Shown: positions 34,064 through 42,693, numbered from the stretch's first letter. The stretch: 44,427 nucleotides of DNA from Mastigocoleus sp. MO_188.B34 (GCF_030065675.1 NZ_JASJDK010000070.1:1-44427); one strand, 5' to 3'. A program made the numbers and translations. Notes: generated from the letters alone by a model not told the origin.

Positions 34064-34744
34064 CTAATCAATCAATCCTTCTTTTCTGGCTCGAATTTCT
34101 GTTTCAATGCGAATATTTTTACCTTCTTTTTTGCTATATTCTGGGTAGATACCCAAAACATCTTGAATTTTAGTCCAGTAATGACGCACCATTCTTTCTG
34201 ATTTGAACATTCGTTGTGCGATCGCTTTATCTTGTAAACCTTCTTCAAAGGCTAATCTCAATACTTCTAACCATTCTGGTTTGACTTCTAATTTGGTTTT
34301 CAAATCCTTGGTGTGGGTTACTCCTTTGAGTGATAAGTCAACTCTAGTGAGCATGTCCGCTTCTAATAGTCCCTTATCAGCAACGGTAAAACCACCACGA
34401 TGAGCATCGATATCATGCTTAATTCTCACCAAAGCTTTTATATAACTGCTTTGCACCATTAAATTCAGATCGGGATATTCTTTCATCAACTGTTGTAGCA
34501 ATTTAATACCCGTTTCAATTTGGGATATTTTTCCATTTTCTTCAGGAATGGAAAGGTCTAATACTACTAAGTCCGGCTGACATTTTTGGAGTTGAGACAA
34601 GGTATCCTGTGCAGTTTTCGTAGTCAATAGTCTTGCTTCGGGATACTGTTTTTTCAGCACTTCTAAAGTTCCACCGAGGATTAAGTTGTGGTCGTCAACT
34701 ACTAGAAAAGTTAGCAGTGCTTGCTCCTGTAAATTATGAATCAT
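34064..34744 (-). CDS. NarL-type response regulator with divergent HTH
   Basis: A 226-residue regulator. The receiver domain keeps the acidic pair D17-D18 (LVVDDHNLILGG), the phosphorylation site D63 (LVVLDLSIPEENG), the switch Ser (MVQSS, 99/100) and the lysine in VADKGL (K124). The output is a LuxR/GerE-like HTH (LEVLRLAFEEGLQDKAIAQR with MFKSERMVRHYWTKIQDVLG), somewhat divergent and with a basic tail. The start at 34744 is supported by GAGGG 8-12 nt upstream. The CHASE2 kinase follows it on the same strand, so this is a two-component operon. Targets may include the 27847-28192 promoter region; that is inference. Confidence 0.88.
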   Translation of the reverse strand: MIHNLQEQALLTFLVVDDHNLILGGTLEVLKKQYPEARLLTTKTAQDTLSQLQKCQPDLVVLDLSIPEENGKISQIETGIKLLQQLMKEYPDLNLMVQSSYIKALVRIKHDIDAHRGGFTVADKGLLEADMLTRVDLSLKGVTHTKDLKTKLEVKPEWLEVLRLAFEEGLQDKAIAQRMFKSERMVRHYWTKIQDVLGIYPEYSKKEGKNIRIETEIRARKEGLID

Positions 34745-35083
34745 TATTATCCCTCACTGTTTACGTCTTTGCTGATATGGGATCTAAAATTGCATCCATA
34801 TTTTTACAGTAAGACTATATTATTCATTATTAAAGTGGTACTTATGCAAATTTAATCACTATTCCCAGACAAGGGAATGGCAAATTTATGCAGTTAGGAT
34901 TACAGAAAACTGTATTGACTTAAGAGTATGTCGCAAATTAACGCGAATAAATAGTTAACAAGATTAAATCAAGTTAAGAGACGATACTCTTTAAAAGAAT
35001 CGCCTCGGGATAACAGGAATTACGTAATTTCTATGTAAATTTACTTTGCACTCTCAATCTTACTAATTCTAACGATTTTGTAA
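34745..35083. other. 339-bp spacer before the response regulator operon
   Basis: AT-rich DNA without a supported gene. It lies upstream of the response regulator and downstream of the TerB-like gene on the same strand, so it should hold the regulator's promoter. I see no recognisable operator. Confidence 0.45.
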
Positions 35084-35455
35084 TCAGAATTTAGTTTTTA
35101 AATATCTATCGATATCAATATTCCAAAGTTTTCCTAAGAGGTAGAAGAAATATCCTTCTTCTTCAGTTATGCGCCCATCAGCAGAAATAAGAGTGTAAGC
35201 AAAATCAAAAAGAATTAGTTTATCTTTTGTATTGCTGTATTCCTTAAAAACATTTGCAGCAAGTTTTAACTCTTCTAAAATGCCTTCTCCTGTCATGAAA
35301 TCGAATGAATCGATTATTTCTCTTGTATCAAAGTTAATGTTGCCATAATTAGAACTGATAAAATCATTGATTACCTGAACCTCTTTACGGGAAACTTCGC
35401 CATCGATGCAAGATAAAATATATAGGATTTCAAAAGCAGCTTGAAACTTATTCAT
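35084..35455 (-). CDS. TerB-like / DjlA-like small acidic protein
   Basis: A 123-residue cytosolic helical protein. Two acidic loops, SCIDGEVSRKEVQVI and ISADGRITEEEGYFF, match the pair of conserved Asp motifs of the TerB fold, which binds metal in tellurite-resistance TerB. There are no other ter genes nearby, so it is a lone TerB-fold protein rather than part of a ter cluster. The start at 35455 is supported by AAGGAGAT five to six bases upstream. Function in cyanobacteria is unknown. Confidence 0.75.
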   Translation of the reverse strand: MNKFQAAFEILYILSCIDGEVSRKEVQVINDFISSNYGNINFDTREIIDSFDFMTGEGILEELKLAANVFKEYSNTKDKLILFDFAYTLISADGRITEEEGYFFYLLGKLWNIDIDRYLKTKF

Positions 35456-35638
35456 GATTTATCTCCTTGAATATTTCAGGTTTATTAAATTATTTACTGC
35501 AGTTGTTTTTGAATTATTTAATTTTCTTATATTCCAAATATATCAATTTTTCATATTAATAAATAGGGAAAATTAAGCTAATATTTTTGCATTTTTCAGC
35601 CATGCCTATTTATGTGATTACTATATATGGCAAAAAAT

Positions 35639-35662
35639 AAAGACGTAATTTAATACGTCTTT
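35639..35662. repeat. 24-bp hairpin repeat, arms AAAGACGTA / TACGTCTTT
   Basis: Perfect 9-bp arms flank a 6-base loop (ATTTAA). The arms resemble the AGACGTA arms of the palindrome at 12531-12552. It lies in the spacer upstream of the TerB-like gene. Confidence 0.8.
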
Positions 35663-35746
35663 GTAGATATTTAGGTTTATATCTATTCAATTGATAGATA
35701 TCTCCTTACATAGAAATTAAACACATACCTTTCTTAGGTAGCAACT

Positions 35747-36025
35747 TCAAGTACAATCTTGTTGATATATTTTCATTGCCTCGGCTCTAACCAATTTATA
35801 AGGGTTATTTTGCGCTATAGCTAATATATTTGGACATTGTCCAGGAAGAACAGCTCTACGTCTTTTAGTAGTTCGAGAAGCGTTTCCGGAAGAACGACGA
35901 ATATTAGGACTCGAAAGATAAGGACTGTAATGACGATTGTTTCTTCCCGTTCCATACCCATATCTATAATTCCTGAAGGGGCGACGAAACAGCCTGAAAC
36001 TTTTATTTTGTATAGCAAATAACAT
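35747..36025 (-). other. Chimeric reading frame running out of the IS terminus, doubtful gene
   Basis: A 92-codon frame starts inside the shared IS end (LFAIQNKSFRLFRRPFR) and continues into unique DNA rich in Tyr, Arg, Ser and Asn. The N-terminal 18 residues reappear at 393 on the plus strand because the IS end is duplicated. The remaining part ends ILAIAQNNPYKLVRAEAMKI and could be a remnant of a small protein, but I do not recognise it. Treat as an IS-boundary frame. Confidence 0.3.
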
Positions 36026-36580
36026 TGTGTGATAAAAAAGATAGGTCTTTATATTTGCAATAAGACCTACTTGTTGAAAATGTTACCTCGATTTTACCAA
36101 ACGCATCTAAAAAGTCAACTGAATCTAGCAGATTATATTTTTCTAAAAATTCTGCTTCACCTTTTACAATCAATTAAAAAAGTAAACTTAGAAAAGTTAG
36201 CCAATGCTTTACCTTTACCAATAAAATTTCACAGCAGAAGAAAAAGAATACAAAGATTTTTATCATTGCCAAACCTAACAATTGAAAAAGTTTGGTTTCC
36301 AATAGTTGAAGAATTGTTGAAAACATATTTTACAAATGGGAAAATAATTTATGTGGCAATTGATAGAACAAATTGGTGTCGCATAAATCTATTTATGGTT
36401 AGTGTTATTTGGGATAAAAGCGATGCAGCGCGGTCTTGGGGGTTTCCCCCATGAGCGACTGCATCAAGACAGAGCATTCCCAATATATTTTACTTTGCTG
36501 CCAAAATTAGGTAGTAGCAATATAACGGAACAACAAAGCATTCTGTCAAAAGTTATTCCGATTTTTAATAATTATAAAAT
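35971..36580 (+). pseudogene. IS4-like transposase remnant, split by a 52-bp repeat
   Basis: The IS end begins near TCCTGAAGGGGCGACG (35971). A leader hairpin follows (36042-36049 / 36062-36069). The transposase starts at ATG 36080 (MLPRFYQTHLKSQLNLADYI) and runs through FHSRRKRIQRFLSLPNLTIE and IYVAIDRTNW, the first part of the DDE core, to VIWDK. A 52-bp repeat then shifts the frame by +1, and the protein continues in the next frame as YFTLLPKLGSSNITEQQSIL to about 36580, where homology ends. The catalytic domain is incomplete, so the element is dead. Its 5' part is an inverted copy of 217-447. Confidence 0.8.
36419..36470. repeat. 52-bp hairpin repeat inserted in the IS4-like transposase
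   Basis: The unit has outer arms GATGCAG / CTGCATC and an inner GGGGG-TTT-CCCCC hairpin. Removing exactly 52 bp restores the transposase reading frame (VIWDK then RAFPIYFTLLPK), so the insertion boundaries are well defined. Its sequence GCGGTCTTGGGGG...CCCCCATGAGCGAC is one I recall as a common dispersed repeat of Nostocales genomes. Confidence 0.8.
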
Positions 36581-36590
36581 ATGTATAGCG

Positions 36591-36879
36591 CTACGAATAC
36601 ACGTTAGGACATTTTTTGAACGCAGCATCTACACAATCACAAAATTGTTTAAATTCATCCCACCGTTGTTTCATCCAATTTTTGAGTACAAACCACCAGC
36701 GCTCAATTTTGTTTAAATCTGGAGAATATGTGGGAAGATGCCAGATTTCACATCCAGCTTCTGTGATAATTTCGTTGATAAGTTGGGAACGGTGAAAAGT
36801 TGCATTGTCAATAACAATAACATCACCTGTTTGCAATTGTGGTACTAGACAATGCTCTAACCACATCTCAAATAAATCC
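36591..36879 (-). pseudogene. IS630-family transposase C-terminal fragment
   Basis: About 95 codons on the minus strand encode the end of a DDE_3 transposase: GDVIVIDNATFHRS with the second catalytic Asp, then HLPTYSPDLNKIERWWFVLK with the catalytic Glu, to a stop at 36591. The N-terminal part including the first Asp is absent; homology is lost near 36880 at a GC-rich repeat (about 36890-36945, containing GCTGCTAGCGTAGCTGCCG). The fragment lies against the broken end of the IS4-like remnant, in the opposite orientation. Confidence 0.85.
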
Positions 36880-37123
36880 CGGTTACAAGAGCCCTGGAAG
36901 ACGCGCGGCTGCTAGCGTAGCTGCCGTGCCGCCTCTGGTGCGTATAGAACGCTCACCTAGGGTGAATACACCTACTGAAGCTTTTAGAGACAAAGTATAT
37001 ATCCCACTTCTTCGGACATCCATTACATTCGGACATCTATTGCATAACATTTCCTTGTACTCTCCTATATAAATTCAAGATAAAAAAAGACGATGAAAAA
37101 ATATCGACTTAGGAGAATCCAAA
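36880..37123. promoter_or_regulatory. Upstream region of aroF with GC-rich repeat and direct repeats
   Basis: A GC-rich dispersed repeat (36890-36945) is followed by AT-rich DNA with two copies of TTCGGACATC (about 37012 and 37029). The aroF ribosome binding site AGGAGA is at 37111-37116. The natural promoter may have been displaced by the IS debris upstream. Confidence 0.5.
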
Positions 37124-38218
37124 ATGATCGTTGTCATGAAGGACGATACACCCCCGAGTGAGATTGAACGCATTATAAATGAACTTAATAACTGGGATGT
37201 CGTACCAGAAAAATTAGCAGGTAAAAACAAAATAGTTATCGGTTTAGTTGGTGAGACCGCAGCAATAAAATCCGAACATATCCAACAGATGAGTCCCTTT
37301 ATTGAGGAAACAATTAGAGTGAAAAAGCCTTATAAACGGGCTTCTTTAGAATTTCGCTACGGTGAATACTCTACAGTTACAGTTGCAACACCTAACGGAA
37401 AAGTAGATTTTGGTAAAGATTCTCCCTTGGTAGTGATAGCTGGTCCTTGCTCAGTCGAAAATGAAGAAATGATTGTAGAAACAGCACAGGTAGTCAAAGC
37501 TGCTGGAGCACAATTTCTTCGAGGAGGAGCTTACAAACCTCGTACATCTCCTTATGCTTTCCAAGGACACGGGGAAAGCGCCTTGGACTTACTTGCAACA
37601 GCACGGGAAGTTACAGGTTTAGGAATTATTACTGAGGTGATGGATACTGCAGATGTAGAGAAGATTGCTAAGGTTGCAGATATTTTGCAAGTTGGCGCTC
37701 GTAATATGCAGAACTTTTCTCTACTGAAAAAAGTTGGAGCAACAGGTAAGCCAGTATTACTAAAGCGTGGACTTTCAGCAACAATTGAAGAATGGTTGAT
37801 GGCTGCGGAATATATTTTGGCTTCTGGTAACCCCAATGTGATTTTATGTGAGCGGGGTATTCGTAGCTTTGACCGTCAGCATACCCGTAATGTTCTCGAT
37901 TTATCAGTCGTTCCAGTGTTGCGAACGCTAACTCATTTACCAATTACAATCGATCCTTCCCATGCTACTGGTAAATCCCAATACGTACCAACTATGACAA
38001 TGGGCGCGATCGCTGCAGGTACAGATTCTCTAATGGTTGAGGTTCACCCCAATCCAGCCAAAGCACTTTCTGATGGTCCCCAATCTTTAAAACCACAGGA
38101 GTTTCAAAAACTAATGCTCGAGGTAAAACCTTTAGCCCAATTCTTCAGTCGTGGGACTAAATCTTTACAAAATCAAACATTATCCCAATCTATGACAAAA
38201 GATTATTCGAAAATATAA
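37124..38218 (+). CDS. aroF: 3-deoxy-7-phosphoheptulonate (DAHP) synthase, type I-beta
   Basis: A 364-residue enzyme that condenses phosphoenolpyruvate and erythrose 4-phosphate, the first step of the shikimate pathway. An N-terminal ferredoxin-like regulatory domain (about 1-70, MIVVMKDDTPPSEIERIINE) precedes the TIM barrel with VIAGPCSVENEEMI, FLRGGAYKPRTSPYAFQG, VGARNMQNFSLL, RGIRSFDRQHTRN and IDPSHATGKSQYV. This layout is that of the I-beta class regulated through the N-terminal domain. AGGAGA 8 nt upstream supports ATG 37124. It is followed by trpEG and trpD, so it may feed tryptophan synthesis. Symbols aroF, aroG or aroA are used variably for this gene. Confidence 0.95.
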   Translation: MIVVMKDDTPPSEIERIINELNNWDVVPEKLAGKNKIVIGLVGETAAIKSEHIQQMSPFIEETIRVKKPYKRASLEFRYGEYSTVTVATPNGKVDFGKDSPLVVIAGPCSVENEEMIVETAQVVKAAGAQFLRGGAYKPRTSPYAFQGHGESALDLLATAREVTGLGIITEVMDTADVEKIAKVADILQVGARNMQNFSLLKKVGATGKPVLLKRGLSATIEEWLMAAEYILASGNPNVILCERGIRSFDRQHTRNVLDLSVVPVLRTLTHLPITIDPSHATGKSQYVPTMTMGAIAAGTDSLMVEVHPNPAKALSDGPQSLKPQEFQKLMLEVKPLAQFFSRGTKSLQNQTLSQSMTKDYSKI

Positions 38219-38586
38219 AAATTATTTGATCGTAACTTGAGAACGAAAAAAATAGTGTCACAATTGGACTTACTCAAAAAAGTCAAGTTAGTACAAGCGT
38301 TAATGCATCCTTGATTCGTAGTTAACTGATTATTTTCTTGTATTAATTAAGTTTTTTATTTATTACCCATTGTTAATTACCAGTTAACTATTACTTATTC
38401 TCATTATCAAGTTTCTCAAGACGTGATAAGTATATATGCTATGTATGCGCAATAAATATGCTAGGTTTCCAAGTAATAGCAAATCGACATTACACTAGGT
38501 AAGTTAACGAATTTTACATCAAAATTATCTAGTCCAGTCTAGCTCAAAGTATTAATTAACTATCAACAGGATCGGGGAAATCATCT
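38219..38586. promoter_or_regulatory. 368-bp upstream region of trpEG
   Basis: AT-rich DNA with no supported gene and no clear leader peptide or attenuator. GGGGA at 38575-38579 gives a usable ribosome binding site for ATG 38587. A short TTACCCATTGTTAATTACC-type repeat lies near 38362-38390. Confidence 0.45.
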
Positions 38587-40791
38587 ATGTATTTAGATAC
38601 TCATTCTTACACAACTTCCGGTGGGATTTTCGTGTCTCGAACTGCGACTAAAACTTCCATGGAAACTGGTATAGAAGAAGTTTTATTACGTCTTGATTCC
38701 CAAAGAGGATGTTTATTGACTAGCAGTTACGAATATCCAGGACGTTATAAGAGATGGGCTATTGGTTTTGTTAATCCTCCACTAGAATTATCTACCCGTG
38801 ATAATTGTTTTACTCTAACAGCACACAATGAACGGGGTTTAGTGTTGCTAAAGCATTTACTGGAAATATTGATAGAATGCCCAGATTTAAAGGAAGTAAA
38901 GCAGGAAAATAATTGTATAGTTGGGACTATTCGCTCCACAGATAAATTATTTTCAGAGGAAGAACGCTCTCAGCAGCCATCAGTTTTTACAGTTATTCGC
39001 AAGATATTATCTACATTTAAAAGTAATGAGGATGAGCACTTAGGACTTTATGGTGCTTTTGGTTACGATTTAGTATTTCAATTCGAACAAATGCCGAAGG
39101 AGCTACAACGCGCTCCCGACCAAAGAGATCTGGTAATGTATTTGCCTGATGAATTGGTTGTTGTGGATCATTATCAACAAAGGGCATTTCGTTTGCAATA
39201 CGACTTTGTCACCAAGTATGGTAGTACCAGAGACTTGCCTCGTACTGGAGAAAATATTGATTACCGAGGTAAATATTTAGTACCATCAGAAACATCCGAT
39301 CATCAAGAAGGTGAATATCAAGAACAAGTTCATAAAGCACTTGAATATTTCCGTCGCGGCGATTTATTTGAGGTTGTTCCTTCACAAAAATTCTCCCAAC
39401 CTTGCAAACAATCCCCCACTGAATTATTCCGAATTTTGAAAGAAATTAATCCTAGTCCCTATGGATTTCTTTTTAACTTGGGTGGAGAATATTTAATTGG
39501 TGCTTCTCCAGAAATGTTTGTTCGGGTTGAAGGACGACGGGTTGAAACCTGTCCAATTAGCGGAACAGTCCGTCGAGGACAGGATGCTATTAGCGATGCA
39601 GCCCAAATTCTCAAATTACTCAACTCTGGAAAAGACGAAGCCGAGTTGACGATGTGTACCGATGTTGATCGTAATGATAAATCACGTATTTGCGAACCTG
39701 GTTCGGTAAAAGTTATTGGTCGTCGTCAAATCGAACTATACAGCCATCTGATCCACACAGTAGATCATGTTGAGGGTGTATTAAGACCAGAATTTGACGC
39801 TTTGGATGCATTTTTAAGTCATTTGTGGGCTGTAACCGTAACTGGTGCACCCAAGCGTTGGGCAATGCAATTCCTCGAACAACACGAACGCAGTCCTCGA
39901 AGATGGTATGGTGGTGCAGTAGGTTATTTAAACTTCACTGGTGACTTAAATACAGGATTAATTCTGCGCACAATTCGGCTTCAGGATTCCATTGCAGAAG
40001 TGCGAGTAGGTGCAACAGTTCTCTATGATTCTGACCCAGAAGCGGAAGCTCAAGAAACTTTAACTAAAGGTGCAGCCCTATTTCAGGCTTTGCTCCAGAC
40101 TAGTTACAACAAGAGCAACTTGCAAGATAATTTACAATCCCAGTCGGAACAAAAACATTTGGCTGTCGGTAAGCGTGTGTTGTTAATAGACTACGAAGAT
40201 TCATTCGTTCACACCTTAGCCAATTATATCCGCCAAACAGGGGCTACAGTAAAAACATTACGGCATGGATTCGCGGAATCAGTATTTGATACAGAAAAAC
40301 CAGATTTAGTTGTTTTATCTCCCGGACCTGGAAAACCAACTGATTTCAGTGTTAAAGAAACTATTGAAGTTTGTATTCAACGAAAAATACCAATTTTTGG
40401 GGTATGTTTGGGATTACAGTCTATTGTAGAAGCTTTTGGTGGCGAATTAGGAATCCTTGACTATCCCCAACACGGTAAGATATCTCAGATTTCCGTTGTC
40501 GAACCAGAATCAGTAACTTTCAAAAATTTACCAAAATCCTTTGAAGTAGGAAGATATCACTCCTTATATGCGTTACCCGACCATTTACCTGGAGATCTTA
40601 AAGTTACAGCGATGTCGGATGATGGTGTAATTATGGGTGTTGAGCATAAAACCCTACCAATTTCAGGGGTTCAATTCCATCCAGAATCAATTATGACTTT
40701 AGCGGGAGGTATTGGACTTGGGATTGTTAAAAACTTGGTAACGACCTATGTAAATAGTAGTTATCATTTACCGGTAATGAGTAAGGAGTGA
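38587..40791 (+). CDS. trpEG: Fused anthranilate synthase TrpE-TrpG
   Basis: A 734-residue fusion. The TrpE part (about 1-510) has the chorismate-binding signatures EVVPSQKFSQP, PSPYGFLFNLGGEYLIGASP, RVETCPISGTVRRG and ELTMCTDVDRNDKSRICEPG, and makes anthranilate from chorismate. The TrpG part (about 535-734) is a class I glutamine amidotransferase with C607 in GVCLGLQ and H698-x-E700 in QFHPES, supplying ammonia. Single-chain TrpEG occurs in Nostocales and a few other bacteria. The stop codon lies at the edge of a GAGTAAG-type tandem repeat that runs to about 40822. It is followed by trpD about 800 bp later, with IS debris between. Confidence 0.96.
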   Translation: MYLDTHSYTTSGGIFVSRTATKTSMETGIEEVLLRLDSQRGCLLTSSYEYPGRYKRWAIGFVNPPLELSTRDNCFTLTAHNERGLVLLKHLLEILIECPDLKEVKQENNCIVGTIRSTDKLFSEEERSQQPSVFTVIRKILSTFKSNEDEHLGLYGAFGYDLVFQFEQMPKELQRAPDQRDLVMYLPDELVVVDHYQQRAFRLQYDFVTKYGSTRDLPRTGENIDYRGKYLVPSETSDHQEGEYQEQVHKALEYFRRGDLFEVVPSQKFSQPCKQSPTELFRILKEINPSPYGFLFNLGGEYLIGASPEMFVRVEGRRVETCPISGTVRRGQDAISDAAQILKLLNSGKDEAELTMCTDVDRNDKSRICEPGSVKVIGRRQIELYSHLIHTVDHVEGVLRPEFDALDAFLSHLWAVTVTGAPKRWAMQFLEQHERSPRRWYGGAVGYLNFTGDLNTGLILRTIRLQDSIAEVRVGATVLYDSDPEAEAQETLTKGAALFQALLQTSYNKSNLQDNLQSQSEQKHLAVGKRVLLIDYEDSFVHTLANYIRQTGATVKTLRHGFAESVFDTEKPDLVVLSPGPGKPTDFSVKETIEVCIQRKIPIFGVCLGLQSIVEAFGGELGILDYPQHGKISQISVVEPESVTFKNLPKSFEVGRYHSLYALPDHLPGDLKVTAMSDDGVIMGVEHKTLPISGVQFHPESIMTLAGGIGLGIVKNLVTTYVNSSYHLPVMSKE

Positions 40792-41598
40792 GAAGAGTAA
40801 TGAGTAAGGAGTAAGGAGTAATAATTTTGTGGTTGAAATCCCGTTTGTCTTACCCACTTGCCTACTCTACTTCCATACTTGTTACTCGAATCATTCACAT
40901 TACTTATCCAAGTAATAACTAATTAACGCTTTTCCATCACTAAGCGGCAGAGGAAAATAATAAATTCTCAGAATTCCATAGATTAGGAATAGCTCCTCTT
41001 AATCTATCCATAATGGATCTTCTGATTGTTCCGCACCTTGATAATTTGTATTATTCAAAGTTTGAGAATGAAGACTAACCAGTAGATGTTTCCTCCTATT
41101 GTGACACTACTGTGTTCAATTGTTCATTTAAATTTCCCCTAAGGTAGTCGTCCCGGGACTAAAGCAGCTTTTCCAAACGTTCGCTTAGTTTTAAGTAGTT
41201 ATTCTCCAATATCTTGCCATCCATAAGGAACTGAAGGAATCAGACAAAATCCGCTTTCATCTAAGTAATATAAATCAATTTATCCTTGAGAATCCAATCT
41301 TTTAAATTCTGATGGTTGTGCATATTATCTATCTTTAAGATTTAAGTCCCGAGATCTAAGTTCTGAGATCTAAGTTCTGAGATCTAAGTACTAAAATTTA
41401 AATCCTGAGGCTTACTACTTGTTCCGATTCTCGCTCGGCTGAGATAATAATCCTTAAATGTTATAAATTTACAATCCGGACAGATTCAAGACTTTGGGAA
41501 AACTAACAGCTATCGAAATATTCAAACTACCCCAATATTTCAATTAATTAATAATCCTAACAACCGAATAACTCATTAACGGAAAACTAGTGATTGAT
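40792..41598. other. 807-bp spacer between trpEG and trpD, with short repeats and IS debris
   Basis: It starts with heptamer-like GAGTAAG repeats (to about 40822). An IS630 remnant lies at 41199-41318 on the minus strand. A 14-bp tandem repeat of the type GAGATCTAAGTTCT (about three copies, 41351-41389) follows. No intact gene is present. The trpD promoter must lie in the last part, after the remnant. Confidence 0.6.
41199..41318 (-). pseudogene. IS630-family transposase remnant
   Basis: On the minus strand a decayed frame reads QPSEFKRLDSQG, a stop, then IDLYYLDESGFCLIPSVPYG and WQDIGE followed by a stop at 41199. YYLDESGF is the first-Asp motif of DDE_3 (IS630) transposases and PYGWQ is the usual follow-up. 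At least one in-frame stop and the short length show it is dead. Sequence on both sides has no clear homology. Confidence 0.75.
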
Positions 41599-42693
41599 AT
41601 GGTTTCAACTAAAACAGAAAACAAAGCATCAAATCGAGACTTTCCTAACTGGTCCGAATTGTTACAACAAATTTTAGATGGAAAGTCTCTTTCCGTATAT
41701 CAAGCATCTGATTTAATGTATGGTTGGTTAAGTGATTCCATACCCCCAGTTCTATCAGGTGCAATTTTAGCTGCAATTCAAATGAGAGGTGTTTCTGCTA
41801 ATGAATTGCTGGGTATGGTAAAGGTTTTATATTCTCAATCAGTTAGAGCAACTTTACGAGATCGAGTTGTTGGAACTTCACCTTTAGTTGATACTTGTGG
41901 AACAGGTGGCGATGGTGCGTCAACATTTAATATTTCTACAGCAGTTGCTTTTGTTACAGCTGCTGCAGGAATTAAAGTTGCCAAACATGGTAATCGTTCC
42001 GCATCCGGTAAGACTGGTTCAGCGGATGTATTGGAAGGATTGGGTTTAAATCTCAAAGCAGGGAGTAAAAAAGTTCAAGAGGCTGTTGATGCAGTTGGAA
42101 TTACTTTTTTATTTGCACCAGATTGGCATCCTACACTTAAAGTTGTTGCACCATTACGGAAAAAACTTAAGGTCCGGACAGTTTTTAACTTGCTGGGTCC
42201 ATTAATTAATCCATTAAGACCCACAGGACAGGTAATTGGTGTTAATCATCCCAATTTAGTGGAAACTTTTGCCATAGTTCTTCACCAAATGGGAATTAAC
42301 CGTGCAATCACACTTCATGGACGGGAAAAATTAGATGAAGCAGGGCTGGGTGACAAAACTGACTTGGCTTTAGTTTCCGATGGTAAAATCCATTTATTAG
42401 AATTAGAACCTCAAGATTTTGGATTGCATTCAGCCCCTGTTAATGCACTTCGGGGTGGAGATGTTCGAGAAAATGTGGAAATTCTTAAGGGAGTTCTTTC
42501 GGGTAAAGGAACCCAAGCACAACAAGATGTGATAGCTTTAAATGCTGCATTTGCTTTGTATGTTGGTGAAATAATTCCAGATACAGGAGATCATTTACAG
42601 AATTTTACTCAAGCCGTTAATCTGGCTCAAGATATTCTTCGCAGTGGAGCAGCTTGGAATAAATTAGAAGAACTTGCCGATTTTCTTCGTTAG
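41599..42693 (+). CDS. trpD: Anthranilate phosphoribosyltransferase
   Basis: A 364-residue enzyme that transfers phosphoribose from PRPP to anthranilate, the step after TrpEG. Signatures are [17 protein letters not shown] (PRPP loop), [20 protein letters not shown] (anthranilate and PRPP binding) and [22 protein letters not shown] 41599 is chosen; GTG 41590 would add three residues. It lies on the same strand as trpEG but about 800 bp away, so independent transcription is likely. Nostocales often carry extra trp copies with specialised pathways; from this window I cannot tell whether this is the housekeeping copy. Confidence 0.94.
   Translation: MVSTKTENKASNRDFPNWSELLQQILDGKSLSVYQASDLMYGWLSDSIPPVLSGAILAAIQMRGVSANELLGMVKVLYSQSVRATLRDRVVGTSPLVDTCGTGGDGASTFNISTAVAFVTAAAGIKVAKHGNRSASGKTGSADVLEGLGLNLKAGSKKVQEAVDAVGITFLFAPDWHPTLKVVAPLRKKLKVRTVFNLLGPLINPLRPTGQVIGVNHPNLVETFAIVLHQMGINRAITLHGREKLDEAGLGDKTDLALVSDGKIHLLELEPQDFGLHSAPVNALRGGDVRENVEILKGVLSGKGTQAQQDVIALNAAFALYVGEIIPDTGDHLQNFTQAVNLAQDILRSGAAWNKLEELADFLR

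Noticed and set aside
35084-35455. Tellurite-resistance (ter) defence cluster
   Set aside because: Only one TerB-fold gene is present, with no terC/terD or associated stress-defence genes nearby.
37552-37943. Two minus-strand frames within the DAHP synthase gene
   Set aside because: They are antisense shadows of a strongly conserved enzyme gene.
37124-42693. Scytonemin or hapalindole cluster
   Set aside because: Only aroF, trpEG and trpD are present; no scy genes, prenyltransferases or trpA/B/C/tyrA genes are in the window.
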